A program made the position numbers and the translations under genes. A stretch of 13,072 nucleotides of DNA. Origin: an uncultured Erysipelotrichaceae bacterium (lineage in GTDB: Bacteria; Bacillota_I; Bacilli_A; Erysipelotrichales; Erysipelotrichaceae). The DNA lies in the NCBI GenBank assembly GCA_902782955.1, contig CACZPD010000200.1:1-13072 (forward strand), read 5' to 3'. The notes beneath the pieces are model-generated. The model saw only the letters and a list, made by a program, of their open reading frames with translations, made no database searches and was not told the DNA's origin. Of the stretch, positions 6,193-12,835 are shown piece by piece. Position 1 is the stretch's first letter; each line of letters opens with the position of its first letter.

Positions 6193-6962
6193 TGGTTTCC
6201 TCCGGCTACGAACAGTGTGCCTGTTGCGCTGTTTTCCATTATGCTGTACAGGATCGCGGGATTTTTCCCGGATGCCAGGAATGTATTGATGCCGTTTGCG
6301 CCGGCGATCTCCGCCGCGTGCAGCTTGGTGATCATGCCTCCGGTCCCGTGTTCCGATTTGGATTCCGTTGCCTTGATATTCAGTTTGGAAATATCCTTTA
6401 CAAGCGGGATCAGCCGGGCTTCGGGATCGATGGAGGGATCTTTGTCATATAATCCGTCAATGTCGGAAAGGATGACCAGGAGGTCGGCTTTGACGAAACC
6501 GGCTACCACTGCCGAGAGGGTATCGTTGTCGCCGTATACGATCTCTTCCGTCGCGACGGAGTCATTTTCGTTCACGATTGGAACGGCGTGTCTTTTCAGT
6601 AATGCTTCAAATGTGGCGATTACGTTCTTCCTGCCGTTTTTGTCTTCCGTAATGCCTTTTGTAAGTAAGATCTGCCCGCTCAGACATCCGTAGCTGAGCA
6701 GGAACCGGTCATAGATGGACATGAGCTCACATTGCCCGATGGAAGCGGCAGCCTGTCTGCCGGCCATACTTTTCGGACGTTTTCTGAGACCCATTTTGTT
6801 GGTTCCGACACCGATGGCGCCGGAAGTGACCAGTACGATCTCATAATTTTCATTTTTCAGATCCGCTATGACTCTGCACAGGGCATCGATCTTGCGCAGA
6901 TCCGGTGCTCCGTTTTTGTGGCATACGGTTGATGTGCCTACTTTGATTACGATCCGTTCCAT
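6189..6962 (-). CDS. proB: Glutamate 5-kinase, short form without PUA domain
   Basis: It phosphorylates glutamate to gamma-glutamyl phosphate with ATP, the first and normally proline-inhibited step of proline synthesis. The amino-acid-kinase fold is complete: VIKVGTSTV (5-13), the SGAIGVG loop (47-53), NENDS (131-135), GDNDTLSA (144-151), SDIDGLYDKDP (166-176) and the GTGGM segment near 216. At 257 residues it ends after the kinase domain; the E. coli enzyme (367 residues) adds a C-terminal PUA domain that is absent here. Short forms are known in several lineages, so this is not a truncation. AAGG lies about 11 bases before the ATG. A possible -10 box (CATAAT on the minus strand, 6985-6990) lies 23 bases upstream, with no clear -35 box. 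Confidence 0.96.
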   Translation of the reverse strand: MERIVIKVGTSTVCHKNGAPDLRKIDALCRVIADLKNENYEIVLVTSGAIGVGTNKMGLRKRPKSMAGRQAAASIGQCELMSIYDRFLLSYGCLSGQILLTKGITEDKNGRKNVIATFEALLKRHAVPIVNENDSVATEEIVYGDNDTLSAVVAGFVKADLLVILSDIDGLYDKDPSIDPEARLIPLVKDISKLNIKATESKSEHGTGGMITKLHAAEIAGANGINTFLASGKNPAILYSIMENSATGTLFVAGGNQ

Positions 6963-7013
6963 GTTGTTATACCTTCTTGTGGCTATTATGCCATAAATAA
7001 GATGAAAACTGTA

Positions 7014-7037
7014 TCATTATTAATGAAAACATTTTCA
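7014..7037. promoter_or_regulatory. Overlapping palindromes between divergent proB and the CHR genes
   Basis: TCATTA-T-TAATGA (7014-7026) is a perfect 13-base inverted repeat. It overlaps TGAAAA-CA-TTTTCA (7024-7037). Both lie in the 104-base gap between the divergent proB and CHR start codons, upstream of the plus-strand -10 box, and may be operators. AT-rich DNA makes chance palindromes common, and no matching regulator is visible. Confidence 0.3.
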
Positions 7038-7048
7038 CGGCGAGGTTT

Positions 7049-7057
7049 TGTTATAAT
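7049..7057 (+). promoter_or_regulatory. Extended -10 promoter directly before the first CHR gene
   Basis: TGTTATAAT contains a perfect TATAAT (7052-7057) preceded by the TGn extension; no good -35 box is seen at 16-18 bases. The expected start point near 7063-7065 is only 2-4 bases before the ATG at 7067. If this promoter is used, the message would be nearly leaderless. Confidence 0.5.
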
Positions 7058-7066
7058 GAAGACAGT

Positions 7067-7639
7067 ATGAACAACAAGTCTCAAATCAGTTTATGGACAC
7101 TCTTTTTTTCCATGATCACCATATCAGCCTTCACGTTCGGGGGAGGGTTTGTGATCATCAGTATGATGCGCAAAAAATTCTGCGATGAGCTGCATTGGGT
7201 CACGGACGAGGAAGTGCTGGATATGACGGCTATCGCCCAGTCTGCGCCGGGCCCTCTCGGTGTAAACAGCGCGGTCATTTTCGGATACCGGATCAAGGGG
7301 ATACCGGGGGCACTGACGTCTGTTCTGGCAATGGTGATACCGCCGATCGTGATCATCAGTATCGTATGCATGATCTATGACGCCTTTGCGTCCAGCATGA
7401 TCGTGCAGACAGCGCTGCGGGTCATGCGGGCAGGCGTGGCAGCGATCATCGCCGATGTGGTGATCGGCCTTGCCGGCAATGTGATCCGTTCAAAGAATGT
7501 AATGAATGTGCTCCTGATGGTATGCGCCTTTATCGCCGCGTGGGTGTTTAAGATCTCTTCGGTCACGATCATCCTGCTGTTTATTGCGCTGGGTATAGCA
7601 CTGTATCTGAAAAACGGCAGCGCGGAGGTGCAGAAATGA
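7067..7639 (+). CDS. Short CHR (chromate transporter) family protein, first subunit
   Basis: The 190-residue membrane protein is half the size of long ChrA proteins, as expected for the short-chain CHR type, which works as a pair of different subunits. The conserved features are FTFGGGFVI (22-30) and the AQSAPGPLGVNSA segment (57-69), followed by several hydrophobic helices (about 80-105, 120-140, 150-183). Family members export chromate coupled to ion movement in tested cases, but many are untested and the true substrate here is unknown. The ATG at 7067 lacks a clear ribosome binding site and lies almost at the predicted transcription start. It overlaps the second subunit gene by four bases. 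Confidence 0.9.
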   Translation: MNNKSQISLWTLFFSMITISAFTFGGGFVIISMMRKKFCDELHWVTDEEVLDMTAIAQSAPGPLGVNSAVIFGYRIKGIPGALTSVLAMVIPPIVIISIVCMIYDAFASSMIVQTALRVMRAGVAAIIADVVIGLAGNVIRSKNVMNVLLMVCAFIAAWVFKISSVTIILLFIALGIALYLKNGSAEVQK

Positions 7640-8193
7640 TCCTGATCGAATTGTTTATCGTTTATTTCCAGATCGGCCTGTTTGCCTTCGGGGGCGGTTA
7701 TGCGGCCATGCCGCTGATCCAGTCGCTTGTCGTGGAGGGCAAAGGATGGCTGACCATGGCGGAATACGCGGATCTTACCACGATCGCGGAAATGACGCCC
7801 GGACCGATCATCATCAACAGCGCAACTTTCGTCGGTCAGAAGATGGCCGGGCTTCCCGGCGCCATTGTCTGTTCCCTCGGGAGCGTGATGCCTTCGCTGA
7901 TCATCGTGCTGACGCTGGCTTATTTCTATACGAAATACCGGAATCTCGGCATTGTGAAAAGTGTTCTGGCAGAACTGCGCCCGGCTGTCGTAGCCCTGAT
8001 CGCTTCCGCCGGCGTGACCATCTGGATGCTGGGCATGTTCGGCACATCAAAGATCGCGGAAATACAGGAGATCCGCTGGATCGAAGTGCTGCTGTTTGCC
8101 GGATCGCTTATCGCCATCCGAAAGTTTAAGGCAGGACCGATCACGATCATCTTTTCCACAGCACTGATCGGTACACTGCTGTATCTGATCTGA
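7636..8193 (+). CDS. Short CHR (chromate transporter) family protein, second subunit
   Basis: This 185-residue membrane protein is the partner of the preceding gene. It carries the same family marks, FAFGGGYAAMPLI (16-28) and AEMTPGPIIINSATFVG (51-67), then hydrophobic helices at about 75-97, 112-135 and 163-185. The ATG overlaps the TGA of the first subunit (7636-7639), with GGAGGTG 6 bases upstream inside that gene, so both are probably made in equal amounts and assemble as a heterodimer. The next gene starts 24 bases downstream on the same strand. Confidence 0.9.
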   Translation: MILIELFIVYFQIGLFAFGGGYAAMPLIQSLVVEGKGWLTMAEYADLTTIAEMTPGPIIINSATFVGQKMAGLPGAIVCSLGSVMPSLIIVLTLAYFYTKYRNLGIVKSVLAELRPAVVALIASAGVTIWMLGMFGTSKIAEIQEIRWIEVLLFAGSLIAIRKFKAGPITIIFSTALIGTLLYLI

Positions 8194-8217
8194 TCATTAT
8201 ATAGAGAGGTAAATATC

Positions 8218-9810
8218 ATGGTAAAAATGAATACGGAAATGAAATCAGTCCAGGTCTACCGGAGAGGTGCGGCCGCGGAACGGAAAGGGAGCGTTTCCCT
8301 GCCGGAAGGCAGGACAAGGGTACAGATCGCCGGCATGAGTGAATATGCGGACTTTGATTCACTGAAGCTGTTTTTCCCGGAAAAGGTCACCGGAAACAAT
8401 ATCCGGGTGATCGATCCTGCTGTGGAGTATGGGGATGAAGAAAAACCGTCGGAAAAGCTGGCAGAGAGGATCACGCTGATCGATCAGGAAAAGGAAGTCC
8501 TGTCAGAACAGATCCGCCTGTGGAAGGAAAACGGCACTTTCGGCGGGAAGGCAAAAGCTGACATCTCCAATGTGGAATCCTATATTGAAAAACTGCCGGA
8601 AAGGATCATGACGATCACAAAGAAGATCATGGATCTCGACCGGGAGAAAAAAGCCCTGCAGAAAGATCTGAACAAGGCGCTTGAAGAAGAGAGAAAGCCT
8701 CTGATCGAGGCAGACCTGTATGCGTCCGAAGCAGGTACCTATCCGTTTGCCGTACAGTATTATGACAATGCGGCTTACTGGAACCCGGTGTATGAGATCC
8801 ATACAGCCGGAAAGGGTGAAGATATTGAATTCCGTCTGCGGGCACAGATCACACAGACGACCGGGGAGGACTGGAAGAATGTCGCTGTTTCCCTGTATAC
8901 AGGCAATCCGTCCGTTTCGAACAGCCTGCCGGAGATAGCACCGGTTTATCTGGAGATCCGTCCGGAATTCAAGGCAAGGACAATGAATTCAACAATGATG
9001 ATGGGGATGCAGATGGCTGGATCGGCAGCGCCGATGATGGCGATGGAAGATTCCGCGGTTGAGGAGACTGTGTCCTTCAAGCGGATCGAAACACCGGAAG
9101 CGGAAGTCAATGATAATGAAACAATGACGGAATACGCGCTCAGTGAACCGCGCGATATCTTCACGGGAGACGAGGGAACGATCGCGGACCTGCAGACATT
9201 CAGGATCCCGGCGGAGTATCAGCTGATCGCTGTGCCCAAGAAGGAAAACCACGCATATCTCTGTGCTGAGATCAAAACGGAAGACCTGCCGGTTATGATC
9301 GCCGGAACTGCCGGTGTATATCTGAATGACGCCTTTACGGGCAATGTATCCGTTTCCCCCGACATGACGGAAGAGAAGTTCCGGATTTCACTGGGCAGGG
9401 ATGAACGTGTGCAGATCCAGAGAAAAGAGCTCCGTAAGAAGAGCGCTTCCGCCCTGATCAGGAACCAGAAGACGGTCGAGCATGAATATGAGATCATCGT
9501 GACCAACAGGAAGAGCGAGGAGATCAAAGTGTCCGTAACAGACCAGATCCCGGTTTCCCGTGATAAGACGATCGTTGTGGAAACTTTGAAAACTGACGGC
9601 GGAAAAGCGGATGAAACAACAGGCCTGGTCAAATGGGAGCTTACACTGGCTCCGCAGGAAACCCGGTCGGTGCATCTGGCCTACCGGACCGGCTGGCCGA
9701 AGGACAAAGACCTGCAGGAGGTACGCGGGGCTTCAAGCAGATACTGTCCCCAGTGCGGTGCGCGTGTAACGGGCAGGTTCTGTCCGGAATGCGGTTCGGT
9801 CTGCGAATGA
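8218..9810 (+). CDS. DUF4140/DUF4139 (MuiA-like) protein with C-terminal zinc ribbon
   Basis: The 530-residue protein has the layout of the mucoidy-inhibitor-A family. A DUF4140 beta domain (about 6-70, VQVYRRGAAAERKGSVSLPEG) comes first. A long charged coiled coil (about 75-170) follows. The DUF4139 beta-barrel-like region (about 180-500) starts with WNPVYEIH and contains GEDWKNVAVSLYTGNP. The end is unusual: CPQC (510-513) and CPEC (522-525) form a four-Cys zinc ribbon. A Met-rich stretch lies at 256-276 (9 Met in 21 residues). No signal peptide or membrane helix is visible, so it is probably cytoplasmic. The family's biochemical function is unknown. The ATG has GAGAGG about 10 bases upstream and lies 24 bases after the second CHR gene, so it is probably cotranscribed. 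An alternative ATG exists at codon 4. Confidence 0.82.
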   Translation: MVKMNTEMKSVQVYRRGAAAERKGSVSLPEGRTRVQIAGMSEYADFDSLKLFFPEKVTGNNIRVIDPAVEYGDEEKPSEKLAERITLIDQEKEVLSEQIRLWKENGTFGGKAKADISNVESYIEKLPERIMTITKKIMDLDREKKALQKDLNKALEEERKPLIEADLYASEAGTYPFAVQYYDNAAYWNPVYEIHTAGKGEDIEFRLRAQITQTTGEDWKNVAVSLYTGNPSVSNSLPEIAPVYLEIRPEFKARTMNSTMMMGMQMAGSAAPMMAMEDSAVEETVSFKRIETPEAEVNDNETMTEYALSEPRDIFTGDEGTIADLQTFRIPAEYQLIAVPKKENHAYLCAEIKTEDLPVMIAGTAGVYLNDAFTGNVSVSPDMTEEKFRISLGRDERVQIQRKELRKKSASALIRNQKTVEHEYEIIVTNRKSEEIKVSVTDQIPVSRDKTIVVETLKTDGGKADETTGLVKWELTLAPQETRSVHLAYRTGWPKDKDLQEVRGASSRYCPQCGARVTGRFCPECGSVCE

Positions 9811-9827
9811 TCCCGGGATATGAAAAG

Positions 9828-9861
9828 ACCGGAGAAGATCCATCGGATCCTCTCCGGTTTT
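9828..9861 (+). terminator. Terminator of the CHR/MuiA-like unit
   Basis: ACCGGAGA-A-GATCC (9828-9841) pairs with GGATC-C-TCTCCGGT (9845-9858) with one A/C mismatch and a three-base loop, then TTTT. It starts 17 bases after the stop codon. Confidence 0.8.
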
Positions 9862-9865
9862 ACAT

Positions 9866-9890
9866 AAAAAAGGGCACATTTGTGCTCTTT
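9866..9890 (-). terminator. Terminator of the cold shock gene
   Basis: On the minus strand AAAGAGCAC (9890-9882) pairs with GTGCCCTTT (9877-9869; one wobble pair) around an AAAT loop, and the T run continues to 9866. It lies 23 bases after the csp stop codon. Confidence 0.8.
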
Positions 9891-9912
9891 ATTCGCCATG
9901 GAGTTCTTATGA

Positions 9913-10113
9913 TCAGAGCTTTGTGACGTTTGAAGCCTGCGGGCCGCGGTCACTTTCGACGATGTCAAATGTGACGGACTGACCTTCGTCAAGAGTTTTA
10001 AAGCCTTCCCCTTGAATAGCAGAATAGTGAACAAATACATCTTTCCCTTCATCAGTTGTGATGAATCCGTAGCCTTTTTCTGCGTTAAACCACTTAACCT
10101 TGCCTGTTGCCAT
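9913..10113 (-). CDS. Cold shock protein (CspA family)
   Basis: This is a 66-residue single-strand nucleic-acid-binding protein (OB fold), an RNA chaperone in the cytoplasm. RNP1 is KGYGFI (13-18) and RNP2 is VFVHY (26-30); the start [18 protein letters not shown] is typical. Length and composition are normal for the family. AGGAGAT sits about 9 bases before the ATG. The leader from the predicted promoter is short (about 35-40 bases), unlike the long cold-responsive leader of E. coli cspA, so the sequence does not show cold induction. Several paralogues usually exist per genome, so no specific csp letter is assigned. Confidence 0.97.
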   Translation of the reverse strand: MATGKVKWFNAEKGYGFITTDEGKDVFVHYSAIQGEGFKTLDEGQSVTFDIVESDRGPQASNVTKL

Positions 10114-10152
10114 TCTATTTGAATCTCCTATTCTATATATTCCCTATAAATT

Positions 10153-10181
10153 AGAATACTGTTTTACAATACCATTGTCAT
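10153..10181 (-). promoter_or_regulatory. Candidate promoter of the cold shock gene
   Basis: On the minus strand ATGACA (10181-10176, 5 of 6 to consensus) and TATTCT (10158-10153, 4 of 6) are separated by 17 bases, 40 bases upstream of the start codon. This is the best match in the region, but the -10 box is weak. Confidence 0.5.
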
Positions 10182-10201
10182 AATGAGAAAACAAGAGAAA
10201 A

Positions 10202-10240
10202 CACACTAAAATACAGGGTTTTTAACGATTTTTCAGTGTG
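10202..10240 (-). terminator. Possible terminator facing the cold shock gene, no assigned transcript
   Basis: CACACT-AAAA (10202-10211) and TTTTT-C-AGTGTG (10229-10240) form a stem of about 10 bp with one bulge. The minus strand continues TTTTCTCTTGTTTTC. No gene on the minus strand lies to its right before the plus-strand metG leader, so if it acts it would end an unseen small RNA or insulate the csp promoter. Confidence 0.35.
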
Positions 10241-10364
10241 CAGACAGCCGCAGAATAGCCTGAAGGTTTCTCAGGAATGAATAATTTTACATTATTTCTA
10301 ATGAAAATTATTTCATTTATCACGAAAAATATTTCTGTTTTTTCATGCAAGCAAGTCCAAATCC

Positions 10365-10475
10365 CATGCGTTTGACCCGCGCTTTCCTGCAGGGAAAAAG
10401 GTCAGAAAAGCGGTACTCCGGGGCAGCCGTTCCGGATGGAAATGCGTATTACCCCGGTATCCCGGGAGGGAATGT
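10365..10475. other. GC-rich inverted-repeat block in an AT-rich intergenic region
   Basis: The flanks are AT-rich, while this block is clearly GC-rich and carries nested inverted repeats. CCGGGG (10418-10423) pairs with CCCCGG (10452-10457). Inside it TTCC-GGAT-GGAA (10430-10441) forms a small hairpin, flanked by GCA and TGC. TCCCGGGA (10460-10467) is palindromic. No ORF with coding character, tRNA, SRP RNA or familiar riboswitch consensus was recognised. It could be a structured RNA, part of a small RNA on either strand, or a protein-binding site. Confidence 0.35.
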
Positions 10476-10552
10476 AAAGATACTCTAAACGGTGCATATA
10501 TTTTATAACCTTATATAAATAAAGCAGTATGCGCAGAAAAGACAGGAAAAAC

Positions 10553-10581
10553 TTTGCAAAAGAACTGATGTTGTTTATAAT
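10553..10581 (+). promoter_or_regulatory. Promoter of metG
   Basis: TTTGCA (10553-10558, 4 of 6) and a perfect TATAAT (10576-10581) are 17 bases apart. The expected start near 10588 falls directly before stem I of the T-box leader, which supports both calls. Confidence 0.8.
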
Positions 10582-10587
10582 TGATTC

Positions 10588-10826
10588 ACAGGCTGTGAAG
10601 GAAAGAGTAATCTGATACGGGAATCCAGAGAGTAGACGGATGGTGCGAGTTTATATTCCGCGTTCAGAAGAAGATGGTTCCGGAGCCGGATATGTGATAT
10701 GTAGTATGTCCCGGGAGAGCCCGTTACAGCGGAATGAGAGGTCTGTCTCATCTGACAGGCAAGATAAAGGTGGTACCGCGTGAAATACGTCCTTTCGCAG
10801 GACGTTTTATTTTTGGAGGTGTATTC
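10588..10826 (+). ncRNA. T-box leader (methionine), controls metG
   Basis: This leader RNA senses uncharged tRNA-Met and allows metG transcription when charging falls. Stem I can be folded by eye: GGCT (10591-10594) pairs with AGCC (10684-10687) and GGAA with TTCC, leaving a kink-turn-like internal loop. Above it, AGAGTAAT faces the specifier loop, which holds ATG at 10674-10676 followed by a purine. Higher still, CTGA/TCAG and GGAAT/ATTCC close the stem around AGAG and GGTG elements. A TGAGA/TCTCA hairpin (about 10734-10749) fits stem III. The T-box AAGGTGGTACCGCG is at 10767-10780. The terminator ACGTCCT-TTCGC-AGGACGT (10787-10805) plus a T-rich run to 10814 follows. The specifier agrees with the downstream gene. 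Confidence 0.93.
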
Positions 10827-12788
10827 ATGGAAAATAAAGGACCTTATTACATTACTACGGCGATTGCCTATACATCCGGTAAACCTCATATCGGAAACGT
10901 TTATGAGATCGTTCTGGCGGATGCGATCGCCCGGTACAAGAGGGAAAGCGGATATGACGTCCGTTTCCAGACCGGTACGGATGAACACGGACAGAAGGTG
11001 GAAGAAAAAGCCAACGCAGCCGGACTGTCCCCGAAGGAGTTCGTAGACCAGGTTGCCGGGATCATCCGCGAACAGTTTGATGTCATGAACATTTCCTATG
11101 ACAAGTTTATCCGTACAACGGATGAATATCATGAACGGCAGATCCAGAAGATCTTCCGCAAGATGTATGACAAAGGCGATATCTATAAAGGCCAGTACGA
11201 AGGGCTGTATTGCCAGGAATGTGAGGCATTCTACACGAAGAGCCAGCTAACGGAAGACGGAAGATGTCCGGTCTGCGGTCATGAAGTGAAGCCGATGGCG
11301 GAAGAAGCGTATTTCTTCAGAATGTCCAAATATGCGGACCAGCTCATGGAATATATCGAAACACATCCGGAATTCATCCAGCCCGAAAGCAGGAAGAATG
11401 AAATGATCAACAACTTCCTGAAGCCGGGTCTGCAGGATCTCTGCGTATCCAGGACTTCCTTCAAATGGGGCATCCCGGTCGACTTTGATCCGGATCATGT
11501 CGTATATGTCTGGATCGACGCGCTGTCCAACTATATTACCGGACTCGGATATGACGCGGACGGGAACAGCGATGACCTGTATAAGAAATACTGGCCGGCA
11601 GATCTGCATCTGATCGGCAAGGATATCATCCGCTTCCACACCATCTACTGGCCGATCATGTTAATGTCGCTGGGTGAGCCGCTTCCGAAGCAGGTATTCG
11701 GTCATCCGTGGCTGCTGGTCGGGGACTCCAAGATGTCCAAATCCACCGGCAATGTGATCTATGCGGACGACCTTGTGAATCTGTTCGGGAGGGATGCGGT
11801 ACGCTATATCATGCTGCACGAGATGCCGTTTGCGCAGGATGGTCATGTAACCTATGACCTGATGATCGAAAGGATCAACAGCGACCTGGCAAACAACCTC
11901 GGAAACCTCGTCAACCGTACACTGTCCATGCAGAACAGATATTTCAACGGCATCGTCGCCAATCCGAAAGTGGAAGGCGAGAGTGACGCGGACCTGATCG
12001 CAACCGCAATGAAGACAGTTAAGGGCATTGATGAAAAGATGGATGAACTGCGTGTAGCGGATTCCATCCAGGATATTCTCGACCTCTTCTCCAGATGCAA
12101 CAAATATATCGATGAAAACACACCGTGGCTTCTTGCCAAGGATACGGAACAGATCGGCAGACTGGCAACAGTCCTCTACAACCTGCTGGAATGCGTCCGC
12201 ATCGGCGCTGTCCTGCTGTATCCGTATCTGCCGGAAACAAGTGAAAAGATCCTGAACCAGCTCAACACATCCCGCAGGGATTTTGATTCCCTGAAGGAAT
12301 TCGGACAGCTGGAAACAGATATCAAGATCACGGACAAGCCGGAGATCCTGTTCCGCCGTATCGATCCGAAAGAGATCGAGGCAAAGCTGGCTGCGGAAAA
12401 GAAAGCAGCTGAAAAGGTCGAAAAGAAAGCGGAAGCGAAGAAGGAAGAAAAACCGGAACCGAAGCCGGTGATCTCCATGGATGATTTCGCGAAGATCGAA
12501 CTGAAGGTAGGAAAGGTGCTCAAATGCGAGCGTCATCCGAATGCGGACAAGCTCTTCCTGCTGAAAGTGGATCTGGGAAATGAGGATGTACGTCAGATCG
12601 TTTCCGGCCTGGCGCAGAGCTATACACCGGGCCAGATGATCGGCAAGCATATCGTCGTCATCACGAACCTGGAACCGGCAGTGATCCGCGGTGAGAAATC
12701 CGAAGGAATGCTGCTGGCGGGCAAAGACAGCAGTTCCATCGCTGTCGTCGAAGTCAACGGGCTCGAACCCGGCACAAAGATCAGTTAG
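10827..12788 (+). CDS. metG: Methionyl-tRNA synthetase with C-terminal tRNA-binding domain
   Basis: It charges tRNA-Met with methionine using ATP in the cytoplasm. The 653 residues hold the class I signature HIGN (21-24) and KMSKS (302-306). A Cys4 zinc knuckle (C129, C132, C147, C150) lies in the connective domain. An anticodon-binding helical domain (about 385-525) follows, then a Lys/Glu/Ala-rich linker. An EMAPII/Trbp111-like OB-fold domain starts near 549 (DDFAKIELKVGKVLKCERHPNADKL region) and drives dimerisation and tRNA binding. The frame extends back to an ATG at 10734, but that lies inside the T-box leader; GGAGGT at 10815-10820, 6 bases before the ATG at 10827, gives the real start. 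Expression is controlled by the T-box leader upstream. Confidence 0.98.
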   Translation: MENKGPYYITTAIAYTSGKPHIGNVYEIVLADAIARYKRESGYDVRFQTGTDEHGQKVEEKANAAGLSPKEFVDQVAGIIREQFDVMNISYDKFIRTTDEYHERQIQKIFRKMYDKGDIYKGQYEGLYCQECEAFYTKSQLTEDGRCPVCGHEVKPMAEEAYFFRMSKYADQLMEYIETHPEFIQPESRKNEMINNFLKPGLQDLCVSRTSFKWGIPVDFDPDHVVYVWIDALSNYITGLGYDADGNSDDLYKKYWPADLHLIGKDIIRFHTIYWPIMLMSLGEPLPKQVFGHPWLLVGDSKMSKSTGNVIYADDLVNLFGRDAVRYIMLHEMPFAQDGHVTYDLMIERINSDLANNLGNLVNRTLSMQNRYFNGIVANPKVEGESDADLIATAMKTVKGIDEKMDELRVADSIQDILDLFSRCNKYIDENTPWLLAKDTEQIGRLATVLYNLLECVRIGAVLLYPYLPETSEKILNQLNTSRRDFDSLKEFGQLETDIKITDKPEILFRRIDPKEIEAKLAAEKKAAEKVEKKAEAKKEEKPEPKPVISMDDFAKIELKVGKVLKCERHPNADKLFLLKVDLGNEDVRQIVSGLAQSYTPGQMIGKHIVVITNLEPAVIRGEKSEGMLLAGKDSSSIAVVEVNGLEPGTKIS

Positions 12789-12795
12789 GATACAG

Positions 12796-12814
12796 GACCG
12801 GGTAACCGGTCTTT
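12796..12814 (+). terminator. Weak hairpin after metG
   Basis: GACCGG (12796-12801) and CCGGTC (12806-12811) close a GTAA tetraloop, followed by only three T residues. It may be a leaky terminator; the next gene starts 22 bases later, so some readthrough is likely. Confidence 0.45.
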
Positions 12815-12835
12815 CCTGCAGAAAGAAGGAATGTC

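Noticed and set aside
7746..8129. 127-codon plus-strand frame within the second CHR gene
   Set aside because: It is an alternate frame of a conserved membrane protein, and its Arg/His/Asp-rich product has no family features.
10365..10475. SRP RNA, tRNA or a classic riboswitch in the metG upstream gap
   Set aside because: I looked for the SRP GGAAGGA-type loop, a TTCGA T-arm, and the familiar cores of TPP, SAM, cobalamin, c-di-GMP, fluoride and guanidine switches, and none fits.
10734..10826. Upstream ATG extending metG by 31 codons
   Set aside because: The extension lies inside the T-box leader and its terminator. The strong GGAGGT before 10827 and the normal MetG N-terminus fix the start at 10827.
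11661..12650. 329-codon open frame on the minus strand opposite metG
   Set aside because: It lies antisense to conserved metG domains, has no known motif, and has a composition typical of a reverse-frame shadow.
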